Shown: positions 54,909 through 64,000 of the stretch, piece after piece
How the letters are laid out: every line of letters begins with the position of its first letter
Position numbering within the stretch: position 1 is the first letter of the stretch
Source: Streptomyces sp. NBC_01716
GTDB lineage: Bacteria; Actinomycetota; Actinomycetes; Streptomycetales; Streptomycetaceae
Direction of reading: 5' to 3'
DNA length: 64,000 nucleotides
NCBI RefSeq assembly: GCF_036248275.1
Contig: NZ_CP109181.1
Span: 4,960,001 to 5,024,000 of the forward strand
Made by a program: the position numbers and the translations under genes
Notes under the pieces: generated by a model
Database searches by the model: none
Told to the model about the DNA's origin: nothing
What the model saw: the letters and a program-made list of their open reading frames with translations, nothing else

Positions 54909-55694
54909 ATGGCCGCATTCGCGGAAGGCACGCCCTGCTGGGTGGATGTGTCGCTTCCCGACGTCCAGGCGGGCAAGCGTTTCTACGGCGAGCTGTTCGG
55001 CTGGACATTCGGCGCGGACGGCGGTGCGGCATACGGGTACTACACGAATGCTTTCAGTGACGGAAAGCGAGTGGCCGCTCTCGCCGCGAAGCAGGACGGG
55101 CGTATGCCGACCGCCTGGGGCGTCTATTTCGCGACATCGGACGCCACCGCGCTCAGTTCGCGAATCAAGGAGGCCGGCGGCGGAATGGTGCGGGATCCGA
55201 CGTCTGTGGGGCCGTACGGCACGATGGCGCAGGGTGTCGATCCCGGCGGCGCGGTCTTCGGCGTCTGGCAGCCCGGCGCGTACTCCGGGTTCGAAAAGCA
55301 GGGTGAGCCCGGATCTTTCTGCTGGACAGAGGTCTATACGAGGGACAAGGAGAGCGTCGACCTCTTCTACGAGTCGGTATTCGGCTTCCTCGGGAAGGAT
55401 CTCCCGGACGAACCGGCCGACTTCCGCACCTGGTCCCCGGCGGGATCCGAGCCGGGCACCGACAGCGCGATCGGCGGGCGAAGTGTCATCACCGAGGCAT
55501 TTCCCAAGGAGATGCCGGGGCATTTCCTCGTTTACTTCTCCGTGGCGGACTGCGACGAGACGGTCGCCGAGACCGTACGGCTGGGAGGCCGGATCAGGGA
55601 GTCCGCCGCCGACACCCCGTACGGCCGGATCGCCGTCCTCGCGGACAACCAGGGCGCGGTGTTCGCCGTTCTGGCGGAGCCGGCCGCGGCGTAG
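54909..55694 (+). CDS. VOC-family (glyoxalase-like) protein, two domains
   Basis: 261-aa protein with two VOC/glyoxalase modules (residues ~8-125 and ~135-258). Repeats: PCWVDVSLPDVQAGKRFYGELFGW and FCWTEVYTRDKESVDLFYESVFGF. Putative metal ligands are the Glu/His positions at strand ends, not all obvious. The family includes dioxygenases and resistance proteins. It sits between the DnaA-box spacer and afsK. Confidence 0.85.
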   Translation: MAAFAEGTPCWVDVSLPDVQAGKRFYGELFGWTFGADGGAAYGYYTNAFSDGKRVAALAAKQDGRMPTAWGVYFATSDATALSSRIKEAGGGMVRDPTSVGPYGTMAQGVDPGGAVFGVWQPGAYSGFEKQGEPGSFCWTEVYTRDKESVDLFYESVFGFLGKDLPDEPADFRTWSPAGSEPGTDSAIGGRSVITEAFPKEMPGHFLVYFSVADCDETVAETVRLGGRIRESAADTPYGRIAVLADNQGAVFAVLAEPAAA

Positions 55695-55938
55695 AGCCCG
55701 ACCGCTCTGTGAGACAACTCCCGCGCCGGGAAGCGGAAGCAACCCGGCTTGGCCGGTACGCGTCACGACTCATACGGACGTGATACTCACTCCGTAGGAG
55801 GCTGTTCGCTCATTTCCTGTCCGAATCGGGGTGAGACACCCCGATCCGCCCCCGGGTTCGCAACCAACGCGCCAGACAGGAAGAATCAGGGGGCAGGGGG
55901 CCGTACCTTGGTGGCCCGTACGGGGAGGTGGCAGGCAA

Positions 55939-58459
<2,521 letters not shown>

Positions 58460-58464
<5 letters not shown>

Positions 58465-58505
58465 CCCGCCAACTCCCTCACCGCTGACCCGCCAACTCCC
58501 TCACC
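58460..58505. repeat. 23-bp tandem duplication across the afsK stop
   Basis: Two perfect 23-bp copies (58460-58482 and 58483-58505) beginning GCTGACCCGCC. The first copy contains the afsK TGA and the second the stop (TCA 58501-58503) of the convergent gene. Confidence 0.85.
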
Positions 58506-59196
58506 GGCGGCGGCCGGTGTCGTCCGGTGGCGGCGGTGCCCACGGTTGCTCCCTGGTGTCCCAGGTCTGCCGCTCGGGCGGCCAGGCGTGCGCCTCGGTG
58601 CTCCCCGCCGCGGGTGGGCCGGCGGGCCGCTGCTCCCCGTAGGACTCGTGCGGTTCGTACGTCTCGTACGGCTCGTACGTTTCATTGGGCTCGTACGGCT
58701 CGTACGGCTCGTACGGCCGCTGTTCCACGTCCCTGTACTGCTCCCGCCCCATGTACCGATGACCGCCGCGGCCGTCTCCGCGGTGCCGCCGGCCGCTCAT
58801 CACCGCCGCCGCGATCAGCAGCAGCGCCCCTCCGCCCAGCGCGGCGAGGACGCCGAGACCGATGCCGTTTCCGTCGCCGTCCAGCGTCAGGCTCCCGGTG
58901 TCCTGTCCCTGCCGCACCATCCACAGGACGGTGAACCCGAGCACGATCAGCCCGGAGAGCGCCACCAGCAGCCGTGAACGCAGCACCAGTCCCACAAGGG
59001 TGACCAGAGCGGCGAAAACGAGCGGCAGAAACAGTGAGACCCACAGGTCGGAACTGGTGCCGGTGATGCCGTTGAACAGGTCCTCGACGCGGTAGTCCCG
59101 GCCGTGCCGGCCGTTGTACCAGGCCTGGAACGGGCTCGCCACGGCCCCGGCGGCACCGATGACGGCGAGGACCGACCCGATGATGTTGCGGACCAT
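58501..59196 (-). CDS. Conserved membrane protein of the afsK-afsR locus
   Basis: 231 aa. Four predicted transmembrane helices in residues ~1-130 (NIIGSVLAVIGAAGAVA; SLFLPLVFAALVTLVGLVL; LLVALSGLIVLGFTVLWMV; LGVLAALGGGALLLIAAAVM). A cytoplasmic Arg-rich turn precedes a low-complexity tail with YEPYEPYEPNETYEPYETYEP-type repeats. ATG59196 has AAGGAGG 7 nt upstream. It is the gene found between afsK and afsS in streptomycetes. Function unknown. Confidence 0.85.
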   Translation of the reverse strand: MVRNIIGSVLAVIGAAGAVASPFQAWYNGRHGRDYRVEDLFNGITGTSSDLWVSLFLPLVFAALVTLVGLVLRSRLLVALSGLIVLGFTVLWMVRQGQDTGSLTLDGDGNGIGLGVLAALGGGALLLIAAAVMSGRRHRGDGRGGHRYMGREQYRDVEQRPYEPYEPYEPNETYEPYETYEPHESYGEQRPAGPPAAGSTEAHAWPPERQTWDTREQPWAPPPPDDTGRRR

Positions 59197-59378
59197 CGCC
59201 GGCCTCCTTGGATGAGCGTGCAGAGCACAACTTTCCAATTTCGACGCTACGCCCGGGAACCAGGGGCCGCCAGATTTGGTCCCGTGCAGGGAGCCCGCTC
59301 ACATCCTGCTAGGGTGACATGCGCTCGACAAAAGGGCGCTAATCATGACGAACCACACCATTTTCAACGGGGGTTGAA

Positions 59379-59885
59379 GTGAAGATCCGCCATGTCCGCG
59401 CGATAGCCGTCTTCGGCATCGCCATCGTCGCGCTGACCGGCGCACGCGGCTCCAGCGGCGGCGGCTGTTCCAGCAGCAGCTCAAGCAGCGGTAGCAGCGG
59501 AGGCAGCCACTCGGACAGTGACTACGACGACGATTACGACAGCGGCTCGTCGGGCTCCTCCACGACCGGGGGCTCCGTGACGGGCGGCAGTACGGCCGAC
59601 GCCGGCCGCGATCTCACCATTGACAGCTGCAAGTACGACACCGCCCGCGGCTTCGTCGCCGAGGTCACCGCCAACAACAGCGGTTCCGTGGAGTACTCGT
59701 ACTCGTTCACGGTCGACTTCACCGACTCGGCCGGCGCGACGGTCGGCAACACCGTCGGCAGCATCCCGGACGTCCTCGCGGGCGGGACGAAGACCATCGA
59801 GGTCACCGCGGTGGACCTGTCCAACGACGACGGCGCGTCCGGCGGCGAGTGCAAGGTCGACAACGTCGTCCGCCTCGCCACCTGA
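59379..59885 (+). CDS. Secreted FxLYD-domain-type protein
   Basis: 168 aa. An N-terminal hydrophobic segment (AIAVFGIAIVALTGA) is followed by GGGC and a Ser/Gly/Asp-rich linker, possibly a lipoprotein with a poor lipobox or a secreted protein. An FxLYD-like domain (residues ~75-165) reads SYSFTVDFTDSAGATVGN. Two Cys lie near its ends (SCKYD and GECKVD), suggesting a disulphide. GTG59379 follows GGGG. Function unknown. Confidence 0.75.
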   Translation: MKIRHVRAIAVFGIAIVALTGARGSSGGGCSSSSSSSGSSGGSHSDSDYDDDYDSGSSGSSTTGGSVTGGSTADAGRDLTIDSCKYDTARGFVAEVTANNSGSVEYSYSFTVDFTDSAGATVGNTVGSIPDVLAGGTKTIEVTAVDLSNDDGASGGECKVDNVVRLAT

Positions 59886-59919
59886 GACCGGGACCCTGGG
59901 ACCGGGACCTGAGAAGCGG

Positions 59920-59991
59920 GAAAAGACAGAAGAACGACGGTCGGCGGGGCCCCCTGAACGGTCCCGACTGCCGTCGTTCTTCTGTCTTTTC
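59920..59991. terminator. Bidirectional intrinsic terminator with U tract
   Basis: A perfect 21-bp inverted repeat, left arm 59920-59940 (GAAAAGACAGAAG...), right arm 59971-59991. The right arm ends in TTTT, and the left gives the same on the other strand. It lies between the convergent secreted gene (59885) and afsS (60113). One of the few classical A/U-flanked terminators in this window. Confidence 0.92.
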
Positions 59992-60112
59992 GCGCCCCCT
60001 GGACCGGGTGGCCCCTGGCTCAGCCGCCCCCAGCCGGCTGAGCACGGCCGCGGCGGCTCCCCTCCCCCGCCGCCGCGACCGTCACCCGGTCCTGCCCCGT
60101 CCTGCCCGGCCG

Positions 60113-60283
60113 TTACTTGGGCGGTGCGGGCGTGTGGTGGTCACCCAGCGTCGTGGCGTTGTCCTTCGGAGGCGCCGGTGTGTGGTGGTCGCCCTGCGTC
60201 GTCGTGGTGTCCTTCGGAGGCGCGGGCGTGTGGTGGTCGCCCTGCGTCGTCGGCTCGTCCGCGTTCTTCTCGTTGCTGCTCAT
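60113..60283 (-). CDS. afsS: AfsS, sigma-like small regulatory protein of secondary metabolism
   Basis: 56-aa small protein with the family's hallmark: three tandem copies of TT(Q/L)GDHHTPAPPK(D) with a 14-16-residue period, after an acidic N-terminus (SSNEKNADEP). AfsS is activated by phosphorylated AfsR and stimulates antibiotic production. ATG60283 has AAGGGGCG 5 nt upstream. It is slightly shorter than the S. coelicolor version. It lies 311 bp after the afsR stop, on the same strand. Confidence 0.93.
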   Translation of the reverse strand: MSSNEKNADEPTTQGDHHTPAPPKDTTTTQGDHHTPAPPKDNATTLGDHHTPAPPK

Positions 60284-60324
60284 TCTTTCGCCCCTTGGGG
60301 TTGCCCTGCGTATGAACCGAAGGC

Positions 60325-60369
60325 GGCCTTCTGCCCGGATACTCCCCCGAGGTCGCCGGGCAGAAGGCC
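60325..60369. other. Strong stem-loop in the afsS 5' leader
   Basis: GGCCTTCTGCCCGG (60325-60338) with CCGGGCAGAAGGCC (60356-60369), a perfect 14-bp stem and 17-nt loop, 41 nt upstream of the afsS start. A second hairpin, GGGACC/GGTCCC (60373-60378/60402-60407), lies above it. Downstream of the putative promoter, so within the leader RNA. Confidence 0.65.
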
Positions 60370-60442
60370 TGGGGGACCTCCCACATCCCTGGGGAAGTGG
60401 TGGTCCCAAGTGACCCGTCTGCCCCCCGAGGCGACGGATCGA

Positions 60443-60486
60443 ATATGCACTGGAGCATGCCGAACGAGCATAAACATTCGATGAAC
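60443..60486 (-). promoter_or_regulatory. afsS promoter with AfsR/PhoP-type direct repeats
   Basis: On the minus strand, GTTCATC, GTTTATG and GTTCGGC follow each other with 11- and 10-bp periods (60486-60460), the layout of AfsR/PhoP operators. A -10-like CATATT is at 60448-60443. AfsR and PhoP compete at afsS in S. coelicolor, and this is the equivalent region. Confidence 0.65.
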
Positions 60487-60594
60487 GCCCAGGCCGGGCA
60501 CCCCGTACGTCATCGGACACCCCACCGGAACAACCCGTCTCGCGCCAAAAGCCGCGGGCCGCGCCGGGTTCGGGCGCTACTTCGAAGACACGGC

Positions 60595-63549
60595 CTACGC
60601 CGCGCTGAGCGGGGCGTCGAGCAACTCCCGTACCTCTTCCGCCTCCACCGCGCCCGACCCCTCGTGCAGCGCCAGCGCCTCGCGCCAGCACACCCGCGCC
60701 CGGTCCGCCTGTCCCAGATTCTCCAGCGCCTTGCCCAGCGTGATGAGGACGTTGGCCCGGGTCCTGTCGCCGCCGATGCAGCCGATCGCGAGCGCCTGTT
60801 CGGCGTGCTGCGCGGCGGCGGCCGTCCGACGGGCCGCCAGATGGGCCTGGGCGATGCGGAAGTGGGTGGTGCCCTCCCAGAGCCGCTGCCGGTTCGCCCC
60901 GAACCGGTCGAGCGCCTGCGCGAGTTGCTCCAGCGCATCCCGGTTGCGACCGGCGTGGGTGAGCGCGACGCCAAGCGCGTAGCGGGCGTTGGCGAGCCGC
61001 AGCGTGTGCCCGATGCTGTCGTAGACCTCGACGCCCTGCTCGGCCAGCGCGATGGCCCGTGACGTACGGCCGAGGGCGAGCTGGATGCGCGAGAGGTTGC
61101 ACAGGGCGCTCGCCTCTCCGGGGCGGTTGCCGTCGGCTCGGGAGCCTTCCATCGCCTTGAACAGATGCGCCTCGGCGTCCTTGAACCGGCCCTGGTTGAA
61201 GGCGATGATGCCCCGGTCGTTGTCCGACCAGTAGACCGGCGCCGGGTCCTGTACGGACTCCGCCAGCGCCGCCGCCTGCTGGGCCTCCTCGTCCGCGTCC
61301 TCGTAACGGCCCGCCACCAGATGGACGTTGGTCATCGAGGTCCGCGCCCGCCCCTCCGTACGGGCGTCGCCCGCCTCGCGCGCCGCCGCGAGCGCCGAAC
61401 GGGCCGCCGTCTCGTACGACTTGGAGTTGGCGCCCGACTCGGCGAGGTCCTGCGCCGCCCACAACAGATCGACGGCGGCCCGCAGCCTGGCCCCGCCCGC
61501 CGCCTGCCGGGCGCACGCCAGCAGGCAGTCCGCCTCCGCGTACAGCCAGTCCTGCGCCTCGTTCCGGTCGGTGAAGACCAGACCGTCGTACGCCGTCGGC
61601 TCCAGATGGTCCTTGAGCCGGTCGCCCGGCCGCTCGATGCTGAACACCCGTGCCACGGTCGCCAGATAGAAGTCCAGCAGCCGGGAGAGCGCCAGGTCGA
61701 TCCCGGTGGGCGGCTGCTCGTCACGGTCCGCGCAGGCACGCGCGTAGAGCCGGACCAGATCGTGGTAGCGGTAGCGGCCCGGCGCCGCCGACTCGACCAG
61801 TGAGGTGTCCACCAGGGACTCCAGCACGTCCTCGGTCTTGTGGAGCGGCAGATCGAGCACGGCGGCGGCAGCCGCCAGCGAGATGTCCGGCCCGTCAGCC
61901 AGCCCCAGCAGCCGGAACGCGCGGGCCTGGGCCGGCTCCAACTGGCCGTAGCCGAGCTCGAAGGTCGCCTTCACCGCCAGGTCGCCCGCCTGGAGTTCGT
62001 CCAGCCGCCGGCGCTCGTCGGCGAGCTTCGCCGCCAGCACCGAGACCGTCCAGGTGCGGCGCGAGGCCAGCCGGGAGGCGGCGATCCGGATGGCGAGCGG
62101 CAGGAATCCACAGGCGGCGACCACGTCCAGCGCGGCCTCACGCTCGGAGTTGACGCGCTCCTCACCGACTATGCGGGTGAAGAGCTGGAGCGCCTCCTCC
62201 GGCGACATCACGTCCAGGTCGACCAGATGGGCGCCCTCCAGATCGACCATCCGGACCCGGCTGGTGACGAGCGCGGCGCAGCCCTCCGTACCGGGCAGCA
62301 GCGGGCGTACCTGCGCGGCGTCGCGCGCGTTGTCGAGCAGGATCAGGACGCGGCGGCCGTCCAGCGCCGAGCGGTACAGCGCGGAGCGTTCGTCCAGGGA
62401 GTCCGGGATCGCCGAGTCGGGGGTGCCGAGCGCCCGCAGGAACGAGCCGAGCACCGCCTCCGGTTCGGCGAAGCGCGCACCCGCGCCCTGGAGGTCGACG
62501 TACAACTGGCCGTCGGGGAACCGCGGTCGGGCCGCGTGCGCGACATGCACGGCGAGCGTCGTCTTGCCCACACCGCCGATACCGGCGAGCGCGGAGACCG
62601 CCATCACCGAACCCTCGGTGCTCGCGAGCAGCCTGCCCAGCTCCCGTACGAACAGCTCCCGGCCGGTGAAGTCCGGCACCGTGGCGGGAAGTTGGGCGGG
62701 CCGGGTGAAGGCGGCGACCGGTGCGGCATCCTCCACCGGGCAGGCCAGTTCGGCGTCCGCCTGGAGGATGCGGTGCTGGAGCCTGGCGAGTTCGGGACGT
62801 GGGTCCACACCGAGTTCGTCGGCGAGGAGGCGGCGCGTGTCCGCGTACACGGCCAGTGCCTCGGCCTGCCTGCCGCTGCGGTAGAGGGCGAGCATGAGCA
62901 GCTCGCGCAGACGCTCGCGCAGCGGCTGCGCGGCGGTCAGGGCGGTGAGTTCGGAGACGGCCTCCGCGTGCCTGCCCAGTTCCAGGTCGATGTCCAGGCG
63001 GCCTTCCACGAGTTGGAGGCGCCACTCGTCGAGCCGGGCGCGCTCGGTCTCCGCGTACGGACCGGGGACCGACGCCAGCGGCTCACCGTCCCAGAGGCCC
63101 AGCGCCTTGTTGATCAGCACGCGTGCCTGCTGGCGGTCCCCCGCCGTCCGCTCCTTCTCGGCGGCGGCGGCCAGCTCCTGAGCCATCGTCAGGTCCAGCG
63201 CGTCGGGTCTGGTGCGCAGGGCATAGCCGCCGGACTCGCTGACCAGGACACCGGGGAGGATCTTGCGCAGGCGGGAGGCGTACGTCCGGACGGCGGCGAG
63301 CGCCTGCGAGGGGGCTGACTCGCCCCAGATCGCGTCGATCAGTTCGCCGGCGGTGGCGGTACGGCCCTCGCGCAGGAGCAGGGCGGCGAGCAGCGCGCGC
63401 TGCTGGGGCGAACCGGAGGGCAGCGGTTCGCCGCCGCGCCAGGCGCGTACGGGGCCGAGCACGCCGAAGCGCAGCTCGGTGTCGGGTGTGGGTGCGGGTG
63501 CGGCCGGAGCTCGCTGCTCCGGTACGCGCGGCCCGTTGTCACGGTCCAT
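60595..63549 (-). CDS. afsR: Global regulator AfsR (SARP-NB-ARC-TPR)
   Basis: 984-aa transcriptional activator phosphorylated by AfsK. Residues ~25-115 form the SARP winged HTH (LRFGVLGPVRAWRGGEPLPSGSPQQRALLA), and the BTAD domain follows to ~270. The NB-ARC ATPase has Walker A GIGGVGKTT (323-331), and C-terminal TPRs span ~700-975. ATG63549 has GGGGAAG upstream; the frame is open to 63699. It binds the afsS promoter when phosphorylated. Size matches the S. coelicolor protein (~990 aa). Confidence 0.95.
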   Translation of the reverse strand: MDRDNGPRVPEQRAPAAPAPTPDTELRFGVLGPVRAWRGGEPLPSGSPQQRALLAALLLREGRTATAGELIDAIWGESAPSQALAAVRTYASRLRKILPGVLVSESGGYALRTRPDALDLTMAQELAAAAEKERTAGDRQQARVLINKALGLWDGEPLASVPGPYAETERARLDEWRLQLVEGRLDIDLELGRHAEAVSELTALTAAQPLRERLRELLMLALYRSGRQAEALAVYADTRRLLADELGVDPRPELARLQHRILQADAELACPVEDAAPVAAFTRPAQLPATVPDFTGRELFVRELGRLLASTEGSVMAVSALAGIGGVGKTTLAVHVAHAARPRFPDGQLYVDLQGAGARFAEPEAVLGSFLRALGTPDSAIPDSLDERSALYRSALDGRRVLILLDNARDAAQVRPLLPGTEGCAALVTSRVRMVDLEGAHLVDLDVMSPEEALQLFTRIVGEERVNSEREAALDVVAACGFLPLAIRIAASRLASRRTWTVSVLAAKLADERRRLDELQAGDLAVKATFELGYGQLEPAQARAFRLLGLADGPDISLAAAAAVLDLPLHKTEDVLESLVDTSLVESAAPGRYRYHDLVRLYARACADRDEQPPTGIDLALSRLLDFYLATVARVFSIERPGDRLKDHLEPTAYDGLVFTDRNEAQDWLYAEADCLLACARQAAGGARLRAAVDLLWAAQDLAESGANSKSYETAARSALAAAREAGDARTEGRARTSMTNVHLVAGRYEDADEEAQQAAALAESVQDPAPVYWSDNDRGIIAFNQGRFKDAEAHLFKAMEGSRADGNRPGEASALCNLSRIQLALGRTSRAIALAEQGVEVYDSIGHTLRLANARYALGVALTHAGRNRDALEQLAQALDRFGANRQRLWEGTTHFRIAQAHLAARRTAAAAQHAEQALAIGCIGGDRTRANVLITLGKALENLGQADRARVCWREALALHEGSGAVEAEEVRELLDAPLSAA

Positions 63550-63803
63550 AGCTTCCCCTGCCCCCGAACTGCCGGTATCGCCCCCGACAGTCTGCCTTGT
63601 CCGGAGTGGTGGCGTCAGCCTTGGGCGGGGGTCTGCACAAGCCCTCGACACGGTAAAGGACGCGACCCCCCTGGGTAAATCCAGATCCGGACAGCCCATC
63701 GGTCACATCTGCGCGCCGGCATCCGTCAGGGCAGTGAGAGCGCCACTGAGTGCGCCGGCGAACGCGCCGGTGACGGAGGCAGGGAAGTCTTGAGGAGACG
63801 GTC

Positions 63804-64000
63804 ATGGAGGCACGTTCGATCACCGAGGTGGCACCGAAGGGTCCGCGGCTGGCTGAGGACCCGTCGGAGCTGGTCCCCGAACTCGCGGAGGTGTCGGCGG
63901 CGTTGTTCAAGGCCGTCGCCAACGGCTCCGTACCGCGCAGGACGATCAGCCTGGTCCACCTGCGCGCGGGCCAGATCGTGGCCAGCACCTATCTGACCGT
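63804..64000 (+). CDS. Carboxymuconolactone decarboxylase-family protein, N-terminal part
   Basis: 65 residues present before the window ends. LVPELAEVSAALFKAVANGSVPRRTISLVHLRAGQIVASTYLT fits the AhpD/CMD-like alkylhydroperoxidase fold. The CxxC active site lies beyond the edge. ATG63804 has GAGGAG upstream. Divergent from afsR. Confidence 0.75.
   Translation, partial: MEARSITEVAPKGPRLAEDPSELVPELAEVSAALFKAVANGSVPRRTISLVHLRAGQIVASTYLT

Overview
This is a 64 kb piece of a high-GC actinobacterial chromosome, almost certainly Streptomyces. GC3 is very high, GTG and TTG starts are common, many stops and starts overlap as ATGA or GTGA, and the window carries the Streptomyces-specific AfsK, AfsS and AfsR regulators. 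Gene content and order recall the serC to dmdR1 to afsR stretch of the S. coelicolor core chromosome, broken by one island of transposon relics at about 36.4-38.4 kb. The left edge cuts an aldo/keto reductase and the right edge cuts a carboxymuconolactone decarboxylase-like gene.

Layout. 0-9 kb: aldo/keto reductase, small zinc-ribbon ORF, SGNH hydrolase, secreted propeller-like protein, TetR regulator, Uma2 protein, a siderophore-interacting protein behind a near-perfect iron box, serC, and a FAD/Fe-S glycolate oxidase-type fusion. 9.2-20.8 kb: an EamA exporter followed by a co-directional acyl-CoA locus (DinB/MDMPI-like protein, AtuA-like DUF1446 protein, biotin-dependent carboxylase beta and alpha, acyl-CoA dehydrogenase, cinnamate/4-coumarate-type CoA ligase, enoyl-CoA hydratase, TetR), ending in a 17-bp-stem terminator. 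20.9-28.8 kb: citrate synthase, pdxH, a compact minus-strand unit (promoter, 12-codon ORF, three-way-junction hairpin), a PAS/GAF sensor, a SIS protein, the iron repressor DmdR1, an alpha/beta hydrolase lacking its nucleophile serine, and a PPOX oxidoreductase. 28.8-36.2 kb: a MITE-like element, ABC-2 permease and ATPase, a Prim-Pol protein, an NsdA-like HTH/TPR regulator with a TTG start, and a membrane protein with DATQYIPPVP repeats.

36.3-38.4 kb is a mobile-element graveyard: tyrosine-recombinase, serine-resolvase and Tn3-transposase fragments flank an intact HSL-type esterase. 38.5-46.9 kb: branched-chain-type binding lipoprotein, conserved hypothetical, purU, an ECF sigma factor with a ZAS/MDMPI anti-sigma factor, a STAS antagonist, a four-EF-hand protein, an HATPase anti-sigma-type protein and a GlxA-type AraC regulator. 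47-53.8 kb: two MFS transporters, a flavin monooxygenase, RidA/HxlR and PPOX/TetR divergent pairs. 53.9-63.5 kb: TetR and VOC genes around an intergenic region with DnaA boxes and an 11-bp repeat array, then afsK, a membrane protein, an FxLYD protein, afsS and afsR.

How the parts fit: DmdR1 probably represses the siderophore-interacting gene through the iron box. AfsK phosphorylates AfsR, which activates afsS through GTTC-type repeats upstream of it. The acyl-CoA locus looks like a CoA-activation, dehydrogenation, carboxylation and hydration route resembling acyclic-terpene or leucine catabolism, with its own TetR regulator. No tRNA, rRNA, CRISPR array or intact insertion sequence was seen.
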